Positions 32,609 to 43,623 are shown, counted from the first letter of the stretch. The stretch: 64,000 bases of DNA from Ophiosphaerella korrae (GCA_028456385.1 JALNQF010000152.1:41506-105505), one strand, 5' to 3'. Notes: generated by a model not told the origin, from the sequence alone. A program made the numbers and translations.

Positions 32609-33908
32609 GGCGAATGTCTTGTCGAGAGGCCTCTTTCTCTATTTTTTACAGCACCCTGCTACTAATTTGAACAGGGTTCAATCACTCTCTCACTTCTACC
32701 AACATTTCATTTGTCACGCTTGAGCTTTGAGCATGTATGCGAATATTGAGCGTTCCGATTTCTACTTAAGAGGTCAAAGTATAGAGCGTTTCCTTTCTGA
32801 GGACTTTTTGGGCAAACATATCCTAGGCGTACCCGAGATCAAAATAAACTTGATACCCTTTTCATACAAAATAAAGGGTTGCATATAGCATCGTATATAC
32901 ACGTGCGAGGATACTGGCATCTAGGGATAATGAGTTGTAATCAATGTTTAATACCACGCTTATTAATGTTAGCCTGCCAATAGTGTTGCATCGCCAGCTT
33001 CGTGAGCTGCGTGTGCCAAAGAACGATTCAAAAACCAGAAACAAGATCTTAATAAACTCACAAGCGTTAACTCAAAGGCAATCAATTTGCAAGAGAAGAG
33101 AAGTTACGCGTAGAGGTCAGGGGACTGCCACAAGTATTTCTTTAGGTTGCGAGAAGAGTGTTCTTCAGCATAGTTGAAATGATTACCTAGGTAGTTGATA
33201 GAGGACTATGTATAGCGTTATCAAAACACAATATAACAATCATCAAGGATGGCTCAGATAATTGTATATTGTAATGTTCTATAGGTATGAAAGTATCTGA
33301 GGCTCCTACTACTGACCTGAATTGTTTTCCCGTCAACTCTAGGGCAAAGTCTTTGCTCCATACACTTTTTCAAAATATTCTCAAATTCATACTCGTGATA
33401 TGCATAGCTAGCGACAGCGTTATTCCAAGGATGCCTTTCGTTTCGTTGACCAAGTATAGGTATACGGGAGGAAAGAGTCATGGACCTGGTCCAATAAGAC
33501 TCTATCGATCTAGATTGGTCCGCACTCACCGCCTAGGGTTTTAAACGGAGTACTTGATGCGCATAAAGGTCTCGAGCCGCCATCTGCGCCACGCGGTAAT
33601 TGCTTTTGTCACTCTCCGAATGCGCCTGCATTATGGCATAGCGCCCGTAAAGCAAACCTGTAGGTCTCAGGATCAAGTGATTCTAGCCAGGTGTGTCATG
33701 ATTGGTGGGGAAGCACTGAATCTCCGAATCGCGACGTCGCGATCCGGTAGTTGAGTCCGGCCATTCGTTCCTAAAAGCCAGGGGAGGGGCTTTTTGATAG
33801 AAACACTCCGTTAGATGTCATTGGATCGAACTCGGTGCGGTTAAGCAGTTCCTAAGGTACCATTCCTTTCATCATCCGATTGTGCGGAAACTCTTGACTG
33901 AAACACAA
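32609..33908. other. intergenic, no supported gene
   Basis: AT-leaning DNA between the ankyrin and GMC genes. Frames at 32862-33754 are short, overlapping on both strands and domain-free. Confidence 0.4.
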
Positions 33909-35887
33909 ATGGCAAACTACGTACGAAAACTTTGTATAGCTACTTGCATGCTTACATGGACTTCATATGCGCAGGACGAGCAGTTTCGTCTAGGTGTGCC
34001 GGGCAATGCCGCGTATGATTACGTGGGTGTGTACACCATCTCCTCGTCATGTTTATACCTCGGTTGTGAACTAAGGGAGACAGCTATAACACTCTGCATC
34101 ACGTTCCAAGAATCTATTCTAATCAAATGAATCTACAGTGATCGGTGGTGGTACAGCTGGCCTTGCAATAGCCTCCCGGCTGTCGCTCTCTGCATCTGTC
34201 GCAGTCATCGAGGCTGGCGGACTTTACGAACAGGATAACGGTAATCAGTCCGTAATACCGTACTATGGCCTTGTCATGCCTGTCCTCGCAACAACAGAGG
34301 ATTATCCACACCAACCTCTCATAGATTGGGATCTTGTATCTACTTTGCAACCTTCAGCTAGCAATCGTCGTATCCACTATGCGCAGGGTAAAACGCTGGG
34401 AGGAAGTTCGGCTATTAATACCATGGCCTATCATCGCGGGACTGTAGGCGCATTCCAACGCTGGGCGGAACTTGTTGGTGATGAGAGCTACACTTTTGCC
34501 AAAGTCCTCCCATTTTTCAAGAAGTCGAGTACACTCACACCACCTGACCTCCGCAAACGTAATGCACCGAATGCAACTGTTCTCTATGACCCTAAGGCAT
34601 TCGAAAATGCTCTTCACGGTCCTTTGCAGATATCATGGGCAAATTGGGTAGACCCGACACAAAGCTGGCTATCACGTGCTTTGCAAGCAATTGGGCAAAC
34701 TCTAAGTGTTGACGGGTTTAATAGCGGCAAAGTGAATGGTGGTGCATGGGTTCCTACTACGATATCCCCAAAGTATGCAACTAGGAGTTCATCGAAAAGC
34801 AGCTATCTGGATTCTCTCAGCAAGAAAAAGCCCGTTGTGTACTTGCGCTCCCAAGCGAGTAAAATATTGTTTGACAAGGACAAGAAAGCGACTGGAGTAG
34901 CCTTCTCGACGGAAGGGCGCGACTACGTCTTGTCTACAAAGAGGGAGGTCATCCTCTCAGCTGGCGTATTCCATTCTCCCCAGCTACTTTTACTCTCTGG
35001 TATGCCTGTCGAGCATCCTGATCTCCCATTACATACTAAATAAACCAGGTATTGGTCCTGCAACTACCCTAACGGCAAATTCGATTTCTATTGTCTCTGA
35101 TCTCTCAGGTGTTGGTCAGAATCTCTGGGATCAGATATTTTTCAACGTGCTTCGAGGTGTCACCGTACCAAATACGGGGACTTACCTTGCTACTCCGTCC
35201 CAGCAAGCCGTTGCACACCAGCAGTACTCCTCAAACGCAACTGGACCGTATAGCTCGGCCGGAGGCTATCTTTCCTTCGAAAAACTCCCACCAAAAGATC
35301 GTGCAAACTTCTCACCTCATACGGCAAATCTACTCTCTCAACTCCCCTCCGATTGGCCTGAAATAGAGTATATTGCATCCGGATTTCCTAGTGGTAATAC
35401 AAACTTCTCTACTATCGGCGCCATAAGTGCCACATTGCTTGCGCCATCATCACGCGGAAGTGTTACAATCAGTAGCAAGTCTATCTTAGATTCGCCTGTC
35501 ATCAACCTCGGCTGGCTGACGGACACCGCGGATGGCGAGATATTGGTTGCAGCACTCAAGCGCGTACGCGAAGCTTGGAATAGTGAAGCAATTGCTGGCA
35601 TAGTGGCGGGTCCAGAGATCGTACCTGGCGTTGCAGTCACCTCCGATGAGGATATCTTGCAGTTTATTCGAAACTCTGCGTCACCTATCTGGCATGCAAG
35701 TTCGACTTGTGCGATGGGTAAGGTTGGACAGGAGGGTGCTGTTGTAGATTCAAAGGCAAGGGTGTTTGGTGTGAAAGGTTTGAGGGTGGTTGATAACTCG
35801 GTCACACCATTTAGCGTGCCTAGACATCCGCAAAGTACGCTATACATGCTAGCCGAGAAAATTGCAGAAGACATATTGAAGGGGTGA
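33909..35887 (+). CDS. secreted GMC-family FAD oxidoreductase
   Basis: Exons 33909-34026, 34139-34999 and 35049-35887 (introns 112 and 49 nt) give 605 residues. A signal peptide (about MANYVRKLCIATCMLTWTSYAQ) is followed by the Rossmann ADP-binding motif YDYVVIGGGTAGLAIASRL spanning the first splice. GKTLGGSSAINTMAY is the GMC signature 1; signature 2 (AGVFHSPQLLLLSGIGPA) spans the second splice. The C-terminal substrate domain contains WHASSTCAMG (catalytic His) and ends with the HPQSTLYMLAEKIAEDI helix. Family members oxidise alcohols, sugars or aryl-alcohols outside the cell; this one is nearest in layout to fungal aryl-alcohol/choline-type dehydrogenases. The substrate is unknown. The frame calls ending at 35043 and starting at 35147 are the same gene before and after an intron. 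Confidence 0.85.
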
Positions 35888-36142
35888 TAATTTGTTAGAA
35901 ATGTAATTTTTATTGTATGGTAGAGATCTGTCTTTTGTCAAGATGAAAGCCTACAATTTAGGTGCGAATTCGAACGAGACATCTACTAATAAACTGTAGT
36001 AAACAACCACTTCTTAGTTAAGACATACTTTGTGGTTTCGAGAAGTATGTGCCCTAGTCGACACCAGTGGAATAAGTAAATTTGATACTCGTGCAATAGG
36101 CAATCAAGATTTCTAATTTGTGAGGGGATACCTGGAACCACT

Positions 36143-37014
36143 TTAATTGTCACATCTCGGAATAGCCGTTAGTAGACCTTTACTGGAACCTATCGGTCGT
36201 ATACCAGATACATTACCACCAGGACTCTCATTATTTATAGTTTCCAAGCTCAATCCTGTAACCTGTCCAGAATGGTCACCGGAATCAGATACCATGTTCG
36301 GATCTACACTATCACTGTTTGGGTTCTCCACAACCTGTGAAACAGCTGTAGCATTAGCTCCATGTTTGCCCCAAAACTTGCGAATACAAATGTACACGGC
36401 GTGTAAGCAGGTGCATATTATGCTGGGCCACATTTCGATCGATCTACAATCATTAGTTGGTGAGCGACAGAAGCGACAGAAACATACAGCCAGTTGAAAT
36501 TCGCAATCGTGCCCTAAGTGTCGTCCATGGGAATAGTGTTCACGCCTTTAACAGCAATTTGGACCCTGATAAGGCCAACCACGCAAACACTGCTCGTCTT
36601 CAGTGACCGAAACAAAAACGAATTCTCAAGCCGACTTACAATGATCCAACCATGAGTAATAGAGCTACCCTTTTATTTTTTCCGTGCAGGGAGTCGGAGA
36701 TCCTTCATGATGAAAAGTGGTAATGCTAAGAGTGTAAGATCAGTTGCGGCGTTGATACATGCAGTGGCGAGGAAAGGAGCCGTGAGGTTGATGCAAGATT
36801 CTGTGTTAATGGAAAAGTCACAGTATTTTTCGACAGGCTGGCATACCCATACAAATCCAAAAGCAGCAAGTAGGCTGTAGATGATTGAAACAACCATCAC
36901 TGCATACACTGTCATCCGAAGGTTCATAGAGGGAGAGAGCCTTAAATAAAAGAAACACAGAGAGACTTTAATAAAAAATGGTGGAGATGTTGTAGAATGC
37001 TTGTATATTGGCAA
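36143..37014 (-). pseudogene. fungal rhodopsin-domain (SAT4-like) membrane protein, decayed and 5'-truncated
   Basis: Reading leftwards from 37014, the frame gives KVSLCFFYLRLSPSMNLRM, a WVCQPVEKYCDF segment and FIMKDLRLPARKK. This is the middle of the SAT4/rhodopsin-like membrane domain of fungal proteins. The frame then breaks in an A-run near 36680. One base shift restores VALLLMVGS; a 50-nt intron (GTAAGT to GAGCAG) leads to FVCVVGLIRVQ. A TAG replaces the expected Trp in DDT-stop-GTIANFNW, and a 44-nt intron (36487-36444) leads to SIEMWPSIICTCLHAVYICI and a polar tail ending at 36143. The first membrane helices are missing. Frameshift, nonsense codon and truncation together mark a pseudogene. 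The truncated 5' edge abuts the AtuA fragment on the other strand. Confidence 0.6.
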
Positions 37015-37023
37015 TGGTAGGCC

Positions 37024-37710
37024 GTGCTGAAAAAGTTAATTTCGAAGTTAACCGAGAGCCCTAAGCCTTACATCTTATACTATCCAGCAATTTACCCACA
37101 ATTCTCACTAAAGACATCAATAAACATCTTGACATCAAGCAAGCCAGATGATGCCATCCAAATCAAGGCCTTGCCGCCACCACGATTCGAGGCCCTTACC
37201 AAGCGGGATGGCTACGAGACTTCAACTCCAGCCAATATCTCATCGTTCGGTCCCACAATACAAGCACGTCTAGGCGATATAGACCTCGCGCGATTAGGTG
37301 ATAAAGGCGGAAATGCAAATATTGGCTTCTTCATTCCTACGAGATTGCCTTCTTCCTACCCGCCACCATCGCCACTCTATACCGAGTATTGGAATTGGCT
37401 GCTCACTTTTCTTACTATATTTCAGCTCAAGGAGTTATTCGGTGATAGTTGGAACGATGGGTTCTTTGTAGAAAGGGTCGAGTTCCCGAACATTTTAGCC
37501 GTGCATTTCGTCATGTACAGAGTACTTGGGAGAGGCGTCAGTGGAAGTAGTAGACTTGATTCATTTGCTAAGGGAATGGGTGATTGGCTAAGGGACGTTT
37601 TTGTTGGTATACCTGCCAAGTTCATCAATGGGAGGCAATGCAAAGCGCATGGTGGAAGGTATAGACTGGAAGAAACGAGTATGGGCGGAGTGAACGAGCA
37701 CAGATTGTAA
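37024..37710 (+). pseudogene. AtuA/DUF1446 family C-terminal fragment
   Basis: The 228-codon frame begins without an ATG (the first in-frame ATG is near 37513). It contains PKPYILYYPAIYPQF, then the AtuA-like C-terminal domain: IDLARLGDKGGNANIGFF, the ERVEFPNILAVHFVMY strand and LGRGVSGSSRLDSFAKGMG. Full-length fungal members have an N-terminal domain of roughly 400 residues before this, which is absent. The family is named for acyclic terpene utilisation protein A; its fungal role is poorly known. A 5' truncation at about 37020, directly against the truncated rhodopsin-domain remnant, indicates a rearrangement or deletion breakpoint. The reading frame itself is intact, so it is either young or retained by chance. 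Confidence 0.6.
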
Positions 37711-37757
37711 CAAATATGGTTGACTATAGACAAACTAATTTTGTGATATACAGATGG

Positions 37758-38933
37758 CTATACTTTATCTGGCTTGTATAGCCACTGTGCAGGGTGGAAG
37801 AAGACATCAAAGTCTACGCCACCAAAGACGCCAATAGCGGGAAACAGATCGCACTCGCCTCTCAAGCCAATATTACCACCTTCGCTCCTTGCATCAAGTT
37901 CCTCGTTACCATCCCATGTGCCCTCTTTCTCACCATTTCGTGTAAAAAACACATTGATGTCCAAGGTGTTGATATATGCTGGCCGCTCATTCAACAGCGG
38001 ATTACTTGGAACTGTGAACGTGATGCCAATGCCAACTGTGTCGCCCATTGTAAAAGCGGTTGTAAAATCATTACCACCCCAGGAATCATTGACATACTTA
38101 CGACCATCGTCACCATGAACGCCGAGACTCGCCCGCTCCCAGCCTGGAAGCCGGAAAGTTGGATAAGGAGGTGCAATGAAACCAATTGAAATGCCAGCGT
38201 CGGCCTCGTTGAGGGTAGAGACCCCGCCATGGCTAATTCCCATAATTTTGACCTCAAAGTAAATGGTCTTGAATTTATGGGTCGTAAGTGGAGAGTCCGA
38301 AAGGGCCGAGTACAAGGGCAAATTGGTTATGATGCTCGAATCTCCACAATTGACGTGCGTGCGACACCTCCAGTGGCCGGCCTGGGGCTGTGGAAGTAGA
38401 TCGCCAATATAAGTTGGTGCTTTAAGCAGCGCAAGCTGAGCGTTTTGAATAGCGGTATGCGTTGCGGGTGTCAACTCTTGCGGTGGCCATAGAGGATTTG
38501 CATTGGTCCATGCCAGAGCGCGATCGCCTTCTTCGGATGTCGTGTTTGCGGTAGGTGAACTATCATAGCCGATACTTGGGGGAGGTGGAAGAAGCGCTGT
38601 GTCGGGTATCACTGTCCAATCATGGTAAAGTGGTGGATCCCAAGTAGGGGCCGGCTGTTGACGAAATTGAGGCGGTGGAGGTGTATAGCAGGAGCCCAAA
38701 GATGACGGATTCAGTGGCGGGGCTAAAGAACTCGAGGCATCGTAACTTGGTGGTGGCCCTGAAGGACTCTGGCCCTGTTCCGTTTGCGTAATATTGCGCT
38801 GCGGCCGCTGGTAAGTAGCAGAGAACTGGTTATATGAGTGTAGTTGTTGGGAAGTTCCATGTGGCAAGTTTGAGTTTGAGTTTGGCTTCGTATTGCCCTT
38901 GACCTTTTCTTTGAACTTTCTAAACATTACCAT
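37758..38933 (-). CDS. SPRY-domain protein with PY motif, possible ubiquitin-ligase adaptor
   Basis: The 391-residue intronless protein has a basic start (MVMFRKFKEKVKGN), a long Pro/Ser/Gln-rich region with PPPSYD and other proline clusters (about 20-130), and a C-terminal SPRY/B30.2-like domain (about 185-375). The SPRY marks are IYFEVKIMG, ISIGFIAPPYPTFRLPGWE, SLGVHGDDGRKYVND and DTVGIGITF, with NVFFTRNG near the end. The LPGW...S.GYHGDDG pattern resembles the SPRY domains of Ssh4/Ear1, which recruit the Rsp5 ubiquitin ligase through PY motifs. No transmembrane helix is visible here, unlike Ssh4, so an adaptor role is a guess. A second ATG at 38927 is an alternative start. Frames on the plus strand (37774-38189) are shadows. 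Confidence 0.75.
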   Translation of the reverse strand: MVMFRKFKEKVKGNTKPNSNSNLPHGTSQQLHSYNQFSATYQRPQRNITQTEQGQSPSGPPPSYDASSSLAPPLNPSSLGSCYTPPPPQFRQQPAPTWDPPLYHDWTVIPDTALLPPPPSIGYDSSPTANTTSEEGDRALAWTNANPLWPPQELTPATHTAIQNAQLALLKAPTYIGDLLPQPQAGHWRCRTHVNCGDSSIITNLPLYSALSDSPLTTHKFKTIYFEVKIMGISHGGVSTLNEADAGISIGFIAPPYPTFRLPGWERASLGVHGDDGRKYVNDSWGGNDFTTAFTMGDTVGIGITFTVPSNPLLNERPAYINTLDINVFFTRNGEKEGTWDGNEELDARSEGGNIGLRGECDLFPAIGVFGGVDFDVFFHPAQWLYKPDKV

Positions 38934-39664
38934 TATAAGGAAAGTAGTTTTTAGATCATTAAAAGGGGGAGAAGAGCACTCTAAAATCTCGAATAGAGAG
39001 CTTATAGGTGCCTAGCTAAAGATGGAGTTATTGTGCCGCCTAGGTGGGGGGTCTACGATTGAGTAATGCGGCTAAGACTATTTTGGCGTAGTCTAAGTAA
39101 CAAGATGGTTTTTATGTATTATAGTTTTGAAGATAGATATAATATAAGGTAGAAATTATAACGAGTAGAAATAGTATTAAGTTCGTTACACTGTCAAGAT
39201 AGCTACAATGTTGAACTTAATACGCCGTCAAGATAATGTTACGTTGCGAGAATTTGCACGCTCTTTAGATTGGATAATCTAAACCTTGGACAGAGCAGGG
39301 TATGTAAAGGCCCGAGTACATGAGGTAGGCAAGGTGCACAAGATAAGTTGAGTTGCATTGGTTTGCTCTATAAGTGAGATACTACGTAGGGGAGTTCAAG
39401 ATCTCGTGTGCGTAGCCTATCTAGTGAGGCGAGGGCCGAGGCCCTGGTGGCTTTGGTAAGTCAGACCTAGCTCTTTTCTCAATCTCGTCAATTGGTCACC
39501 GATCAGCACTCCAACGGGAAGTATGTGTTGTGACTCACTGTAAATATTTAGATAGTAGTTGACAAAATAAATCATATGTCCTACTCAGCAACTAAATCAA
39601 TCCTTCAAAAAGGTTCAACACTGCTGAGTGACCTCAACAAGTCAAGCATTTTCTCAAAGACACC
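38934..39664. other. intergenic, AT-rich, nothing recognised
   Basis: AT-rich DNA, particularly 39040-39260, with short palindromic words (for example AGACTA...TAGTCT near 39076). It could be a decayed repeat but no ends or coding remains are recognisable. Confidence 0.35.
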
Positions 39665-40297
39665 ATGATCCAACCCATGATCCACAATTCCCGTCTCAAC
39701 TTGATTCTTCTCACAGACACTTCCCCAGGATCCCAGCATGTGCACTGGTTCCACGAAAACTGGAGTGACCCAGACGCCACCGCTTGGTCTATTCATGGGT
39801 CTTGCAAATCCCTCTCCGAGAGCCGCGACTGGATGGTAGAGCACAGAATAAAATATGACATCCTTTTCTACGCGGTTTTCGTCAAGAACGGCACAGGAGG
39901 CACTCAAGAAAACCCAGGCACGCACATTGGGAGCGTGAGTTTGCGGCGTCAGCCTGTTGGACCGACGTTACCGCCTCCTGATGTGCCAGAGAACAAGCGA
40001 ATAGATTTAAGGGTGTTGGGGTATGCATTGTTTAAAAAAGCGTGGGGAAAGGGCTATGCGACAGAAGCTAATAAAGCAATGGTAGACGCATATATTGCTT
40101 CAATAGGGTCAGATAAAAGCAAAGATGAAATGATATTTTATCTAGAAGCAGGCGTGGATGAAGGAAACCCAGCGAGCCGAGCGGTACTAGAAAAACTTGG
40201 GTTCAAGAGAATCGGCTGGAAGACAGAAAAAGAGCCCGTGTTCTTGGCGGGGGAGTGGAGGCATAATGGGTATTGGATATATGGACAATATATTTAG
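39665..40297 (+). CDS. GNAT N-acetyltransferase (RimJ/RimL type)
   Basis: The 210-residue intronless protein matches the Acetyltransf_3 branch of the GNAT fold. The acetyl-CoA loop is AWGKGYATEA (Q/R-x-x-G-x-G/A type). The motif-B region DEGNPASRAVLEKLGFKRIG is the usual Asn-x-x-Ser-x-x-x-x-x-x-Lys-x-GF pattern. The C-terminus has EWRHNGYWIYGQYI. The N-terminal half carries the substrate-side strands (IHNSRLNLILL, GTHIGSVSLRRQP). Substrates in fungi range from amino acids to small metabolites and are not predictable here. It is convergent with the MBL-fold gene; the stops are 36 bases apart. Confidence 0.8.
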   Translation: MIQPMIHNSRLNLILLTDTSPGSQHVHWFHENWSDPDATAWSIHGSCKSLSESRDWMVEHRIKYDILFYAVFVKNGTGGTQENPGTHIGSVSLRRQPVGPTLPPPDVPENKRIDLRVLGYALFKKAWGKGYATEANKAMVDAYIASIGSDKSKDEMIFYLEAGVDEGNPASRAVLEKLGFKRIGWKTEKEPVFLAGEWRHNGYWIYGQYI

Positions 40298-40333
40298 GAA
40301 TAAGCAATGGATAGTACGAAATGAAAGCAAGTC

Positions 40334-41473
40334 CTATTCCAAGATTCGGCTCTCGCCATTTGCAAGCTCTTGGAATCTGACATTGTCAAAGCCTTGGTCA
40401 TTGGTACCTACTTCGGCTTTTGCTTCTTGTAAAGCGTGTTCGAGTGTCCATGTTTTGCGTCTTAGCCACCACGAAATAAGGCCACCACCTTTTTTGACTT
40501 CGTCGTGTGTGCCAACCCAATATTTCGCATTGAGTATTTTCTGGGCCAGAAGTCCATTCTTGGCACCAAGATTCAGCTGCTGGGTAGCAGAAATGGAGAC
40601 ATCATGAAGGCCATGGAGAAAGGCGAGTGTACGTAACGGGGGGTCTGCAGTTGCAATCGGCGCAAGGGCAGTGGGTGGGATGCCGTGTGGAGTGTATATC
40701 ACGCATTCGGCAGCCTCTCCCTGCGAGCTGGCGAAAACTTCCTCTCCACCATCGCCGTGGATGGATAGAGAGGATCGTTTCCTAGGCGTAGCGCAGGAGA
40801 GGAAGGGATGAGTGGCGAAGCTAATGAGCAGGGCGGAATGATAGTTGAGCGCGTCCTTGTTGGCTGTAAGATGCGAGATGCTGAGCCATGACGGTAGCGG
40901 CAAGAGCGAGTAGTCGTGCCAATCGGCATGATCCTGGAATGTGGGCGTTGTGATGACAGTCCGAAAGTGGTTCCAAGAGGAAATGAGAGTAGCTGCGTGC
41001 TCCGTGGCAAAGACAGGGACATCCCGGTGCACCTCAAGCAGCGTGTCCTTGTGGCAGTGATCGGTAAATTCGTGGCTGATTGCGACGGCGTCGAGAAATG
41101 TGTCCTGCTCTGCATATGGTGTCATACTCGTCATTCCCCCTCTCCCTCTCGGTAGCCTCATGCCACCAACGAGGACCTCAATCTGGCGTGCCAACTCGTC
41201 CACCTCTGCCACACTCTTGATCGCGCTCTCGGTGGCATGCCATTGCTGTGAAAACCATTTAGCGACATCAGACTGGCCGCCGACAAACCAGGGATCTATT
41301 AAGATATTGTAGTAGACGCGACTGCCATGCTTAACTGCATTCGCGGGCCGAGGAATCTGCAAGAGCCAGCTAGTATCGGCGTTGAGGTGATGCAAGATGG
41401 GGCGGCGCGTTGCAAGCGCTTTGACGACGACGTGCCTGATCTCGAGGTTGAGTTGTAGTGAGGGCTCATCCAT
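40334..41473 (-). CDS. metallo-beta-lactamase-fold protein, fungal
   Basis: The 379-residue intronless protein has an early strand NILIDPWFVGG, then AISHEFTDHCHKDTLLEV (about residues 131-148). The latter resembles the metal-binding H-x-x-x-D-H loop of the metallo-beta-lactamase superfamily in a modified form. Later elements are HADWHDYSLLPLP, a YTPHGIPP segment and LAFLHGLHDV, where His residues could complete a metal site. It resembles uncharacterised fungal hydrolase-like proteins and carries no signal peptide. Because the first motif departs from canonical HxHxDH, activity is uncertain. The start is the ATG at 41473; a GC-rich leader lies upstream. Confidence 0.65.
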   Translation of the reverse strand: MDEPSLQLNLEIRHVVVKALATRRPILHHLNADTSWLLQIPRPANAVKHGSRVYYNILIDPWFVGGQSDVAKWFSQQWHATESAIKSVAEVDELARQIEVLVGGMRLPRGRGGMTSMTPYAEQDTFLDAVAISHEFTDHCHKDTLLEVHRDVPVFATEHAATLISSWNHFRTVITTPTFQDHADWHDYSLLPLPSWLSISHLTANKDALNYHSALLISFATHPFLSCATPRKRSSLSIHGDGGEEVFASSQGEAAECVIYTPHGIPPTALAPIATADPPLRTLAFLHGLHDVSISATQQLNLGAKNGLLAQKILNAKYWVGTHDEVKKGGGLISWWLRRKTWTLEHALQEAKAEVGTNDQGFDNVRFQELANGESRILE

Positions 41474-42792
41474 GGTAGGCCCAGACAGTTGACGGGTTAG
41501 GGAGGCATGGCGTGCTTGTCTTGTGAGGTTGATGGGGCCTGGCAGTGAATGGGGCGTGTGGCGCTAGCGGGAGGCTGGGAAGCGGGCACAGCCGCTAGGG
41601 AGCGAACACGTGACACGTCGTGAACAGCGATTGGCCAGCGATGATTTGCATGTCTATTGAACCTGTTGGTCCATCGGATTCATTGCATACATCTGCCAGA
41701 CCACAGGACACAAAGGCCCAGGGCGGTTGCTGGCATAGATTCCCATATCTCGATCGACATACGGGGGTTTGGAAATGAAGAAAATTCTTTTGGAGTGGTG
41801 AGTGGTGACTACAGCACCGGCAAAGGCGCTTTGCAGAATAGGTACAGCTTGCTTGGCCTGCAGCCTGGGTGCACTGTGCAATCTGAATGGCTAGCAACGA
41901 CCAGGAATGGCCCGCGGCACTGGACCAGACTCTCCAGAAGTCTGGCGGGCATATCGAGGTCGAGTCGCGGGGCCGTGGCGATTGGCCGTGTGGTTTACAA
42001 CGCATCCTTCTCGCAGCTGGAGGTGACAACGCAGTGGATTTGCACATTTGCACCATGCCGCGGTTGCGCGTAGAGTGTATGTCCCCCGAGAAACAGGGCC
42101 AACAGCCGAGTCAGCCAGCGCGGACAATGCATTGCCATGGAGGAGAAGGGATCAGGTTGTTGCAGAGTGTGCATTTGCGACTAGTCAGCTGGGAAGTTGC
42201 TAGCCATAGCCCATGGCGGTGAGTGCCTGTTGCATCGACTACATACCTGGGTAGTGTATATTGCATGATGGGAGCCCCTTGGTCCTGCTCTCCTTGCTCC
42301 GCGTCGTCGTCGTCGCCTTGGGCTTCTTCTTCTTCTTCATCTTCATCTGCGTCTTCGTCCTCCACCTCGTCCTCGTCTGCTTCTGCTACGCCGCCTAGTC
42401 CTGAAGTAATTTCCCAGACACGCCGAGGTTGCGTCCGATCTGCACCGCCTTCCGACATAAGTCGCAGCTCTCCCGCATCTCCCCCTCGACTCGGCAAGCC
42501 GGCGACTTTGCCTTTGCATCCTTGACCAGCTCTCACAGCACTCACGACTCTCGCGATCCACACAGCTCTCACAGCCGTTTTTGCACTGTGTCTGTCTGCG
42601 TGTTTGTGTGTGACCCGCGCACCTGTCATCTGTCAGCCGGGCACCTGTACCTGGCCGGCGAAGCGTGCAGCGGTCAAACCGAACGGTCACGCCCCAAGTC
42701 AGCAGAAGGGGAAAACCGTCAGACTTTGCAACTGCCATCACTCCCTTCCACCCTGCCCCCAAACTTTGCACCCGCGCCTACCCTTCCTCACA
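41474..42792. other. GC-rich intergenic region, no supported gene
   Basis: Divergent spacer between the MBL-fold gene and the conserved gene at 42793. A CTT/CGT-rich low-complexity tract at about 42300-42390 makes Ser-rich frames on one strand and Asp/Glu-rich frames on the other (42111-42629 minus). These lack a domain, though a CTLCNN...PWQC segment near 42120-42170 minus was noted. Confidence 0.4.
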
Positions 42793-43623
42793 ATGCACCG
42801 AAAAAACCCCATCTCGGTGCTTGTCTACAACGCCCTCTTCCCCCAGCCCTCCTCCACCGACCCGCCCTCCTTCTCCGCCCACCTCTCCAAAAACCTCGTT
42901 GGCGAAGTGCGCATCGAAACCGCAAACTTCTACGGCTCGCTCGACACCATCGAAGCCCGCTACCCAGGCCTTAACTACGCCTTCGCACCCCACCGCAAGC
43001 GCCTGGGCCGCTTCCCCCACCACCGCCGCCTCTTTGACGCTTTCGACCGCATGGGGCTCACCGAAGCCGAAATTCAGGGCTTCTGCCGCTGGGAGGGCAC
43101 CTTATGGGCGCGTGAACGCTACGAGCGCGACGAAGGCGTTCGAGTCGTCGACACCACTGGCGTAGAAATCAGAGCATGGATCGATCGCCGCCGGCTCCCC
43201 TCCACAAAGCCTGGTATCAACGTCAAAACAGACATAGAAGTCGAAATCGAGCAAGTGCCTTCGCGACCAGGGCTAGATACACGGATGCAAGATAATGACG
43301 ATGACGATAACAACAACGACGACGACGATGAAGACGAAGAAGAAAGCGACATCGATGAGGGAGAAGATTTCGACGAGAGCGTGGGCTTCTCGCTAAATGC
43401 CCGTCTACTAAATGCTGCAGCGCTACGCAACCAAGGCGCAAACGTCCCCATGGACCCCGTATGGGAACAGTATCTCAAGGAGGCGCAGGAGCGTGGCGAG
43501 CTTAATATCGATGCGACCAGAGAAGCCCTGCGAAGTATGGCTGGCCAACTCGCCCAGTTGAATCAGGCACAGACGACAGCCGAACAACCCCAGGCTTTCG
43601 AACCACCAGCTGCACCAGCTTAG
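42793..43623 (+). CDS. conserved fungal protein of unknown function
   Basis: The 276-residue intronless protein begins MHRKNPISVLVYNALF. Its best block is AFAPHRKRLGRFPHHRRLFD with AFDRMGLTEAEIQGFCRWEG and then ARERYERDEGVRVVDTTG (about residues 70-135). I recognise this block from uncharacterised Pezizomycotina proteins. An Asp/Glu/Asn run follows (about 165-195), then a helical C-terminus (VPMDPVWEQYLKEAQERGEL, REALRSMAGQLAQLNQAQ). It has no signal peptide or membrane segment; the acidic run and basic block suggest a nuclear or nucleic-acid-associated protein, which is inference only. The frame extends upstream to 42604 but the text there is not protein-like, so the ATG after the CT-rich leader is used. 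Confidence 0.7.
   Translation: MHRKNPISVLVYNALFPQPSSTDPPSFSAHLSKNLVGEVRIETANFYGSLDTIEARYPGLNYAFAPHRKRLGRFPHHRRLFDAFDRMGLTEAEIQGFCRWEGTLWARERYERDEGVRVVDTTGVEIRAWIDRRRLPSTKPGINVKTDIEVEIEQVPSRPGLDTRMQDNDDDDNNNDDDDEDEEESDIDEGEDFDESVGFSLNARLLNAAALRNQGANVPMDPVWEQYLKEAQERGELNIDATREALRSMAGQLAQLNQAQTTAEQPQAFEPPAAPA

Noticed and set aside
13437..35887. Possible biosynthetic gene cluster (BBE oxidoreductase, MFS, GMC oxidoreductase)
   Set aside because: The enzymes are spread over more than 20 kb, no PKS, NRPS, terpene synthase or DMATS core is present, and unrelated genes lie between them.
42111..42629. Minus-strand acidic ORF with a CTLCNN...PWQC segment
   Set aside because: The acidic part is the reverse reading of a low-complexity CTT/CGT tract, no complete zinc-finger pattern follows, and no splice structure supports a gene.
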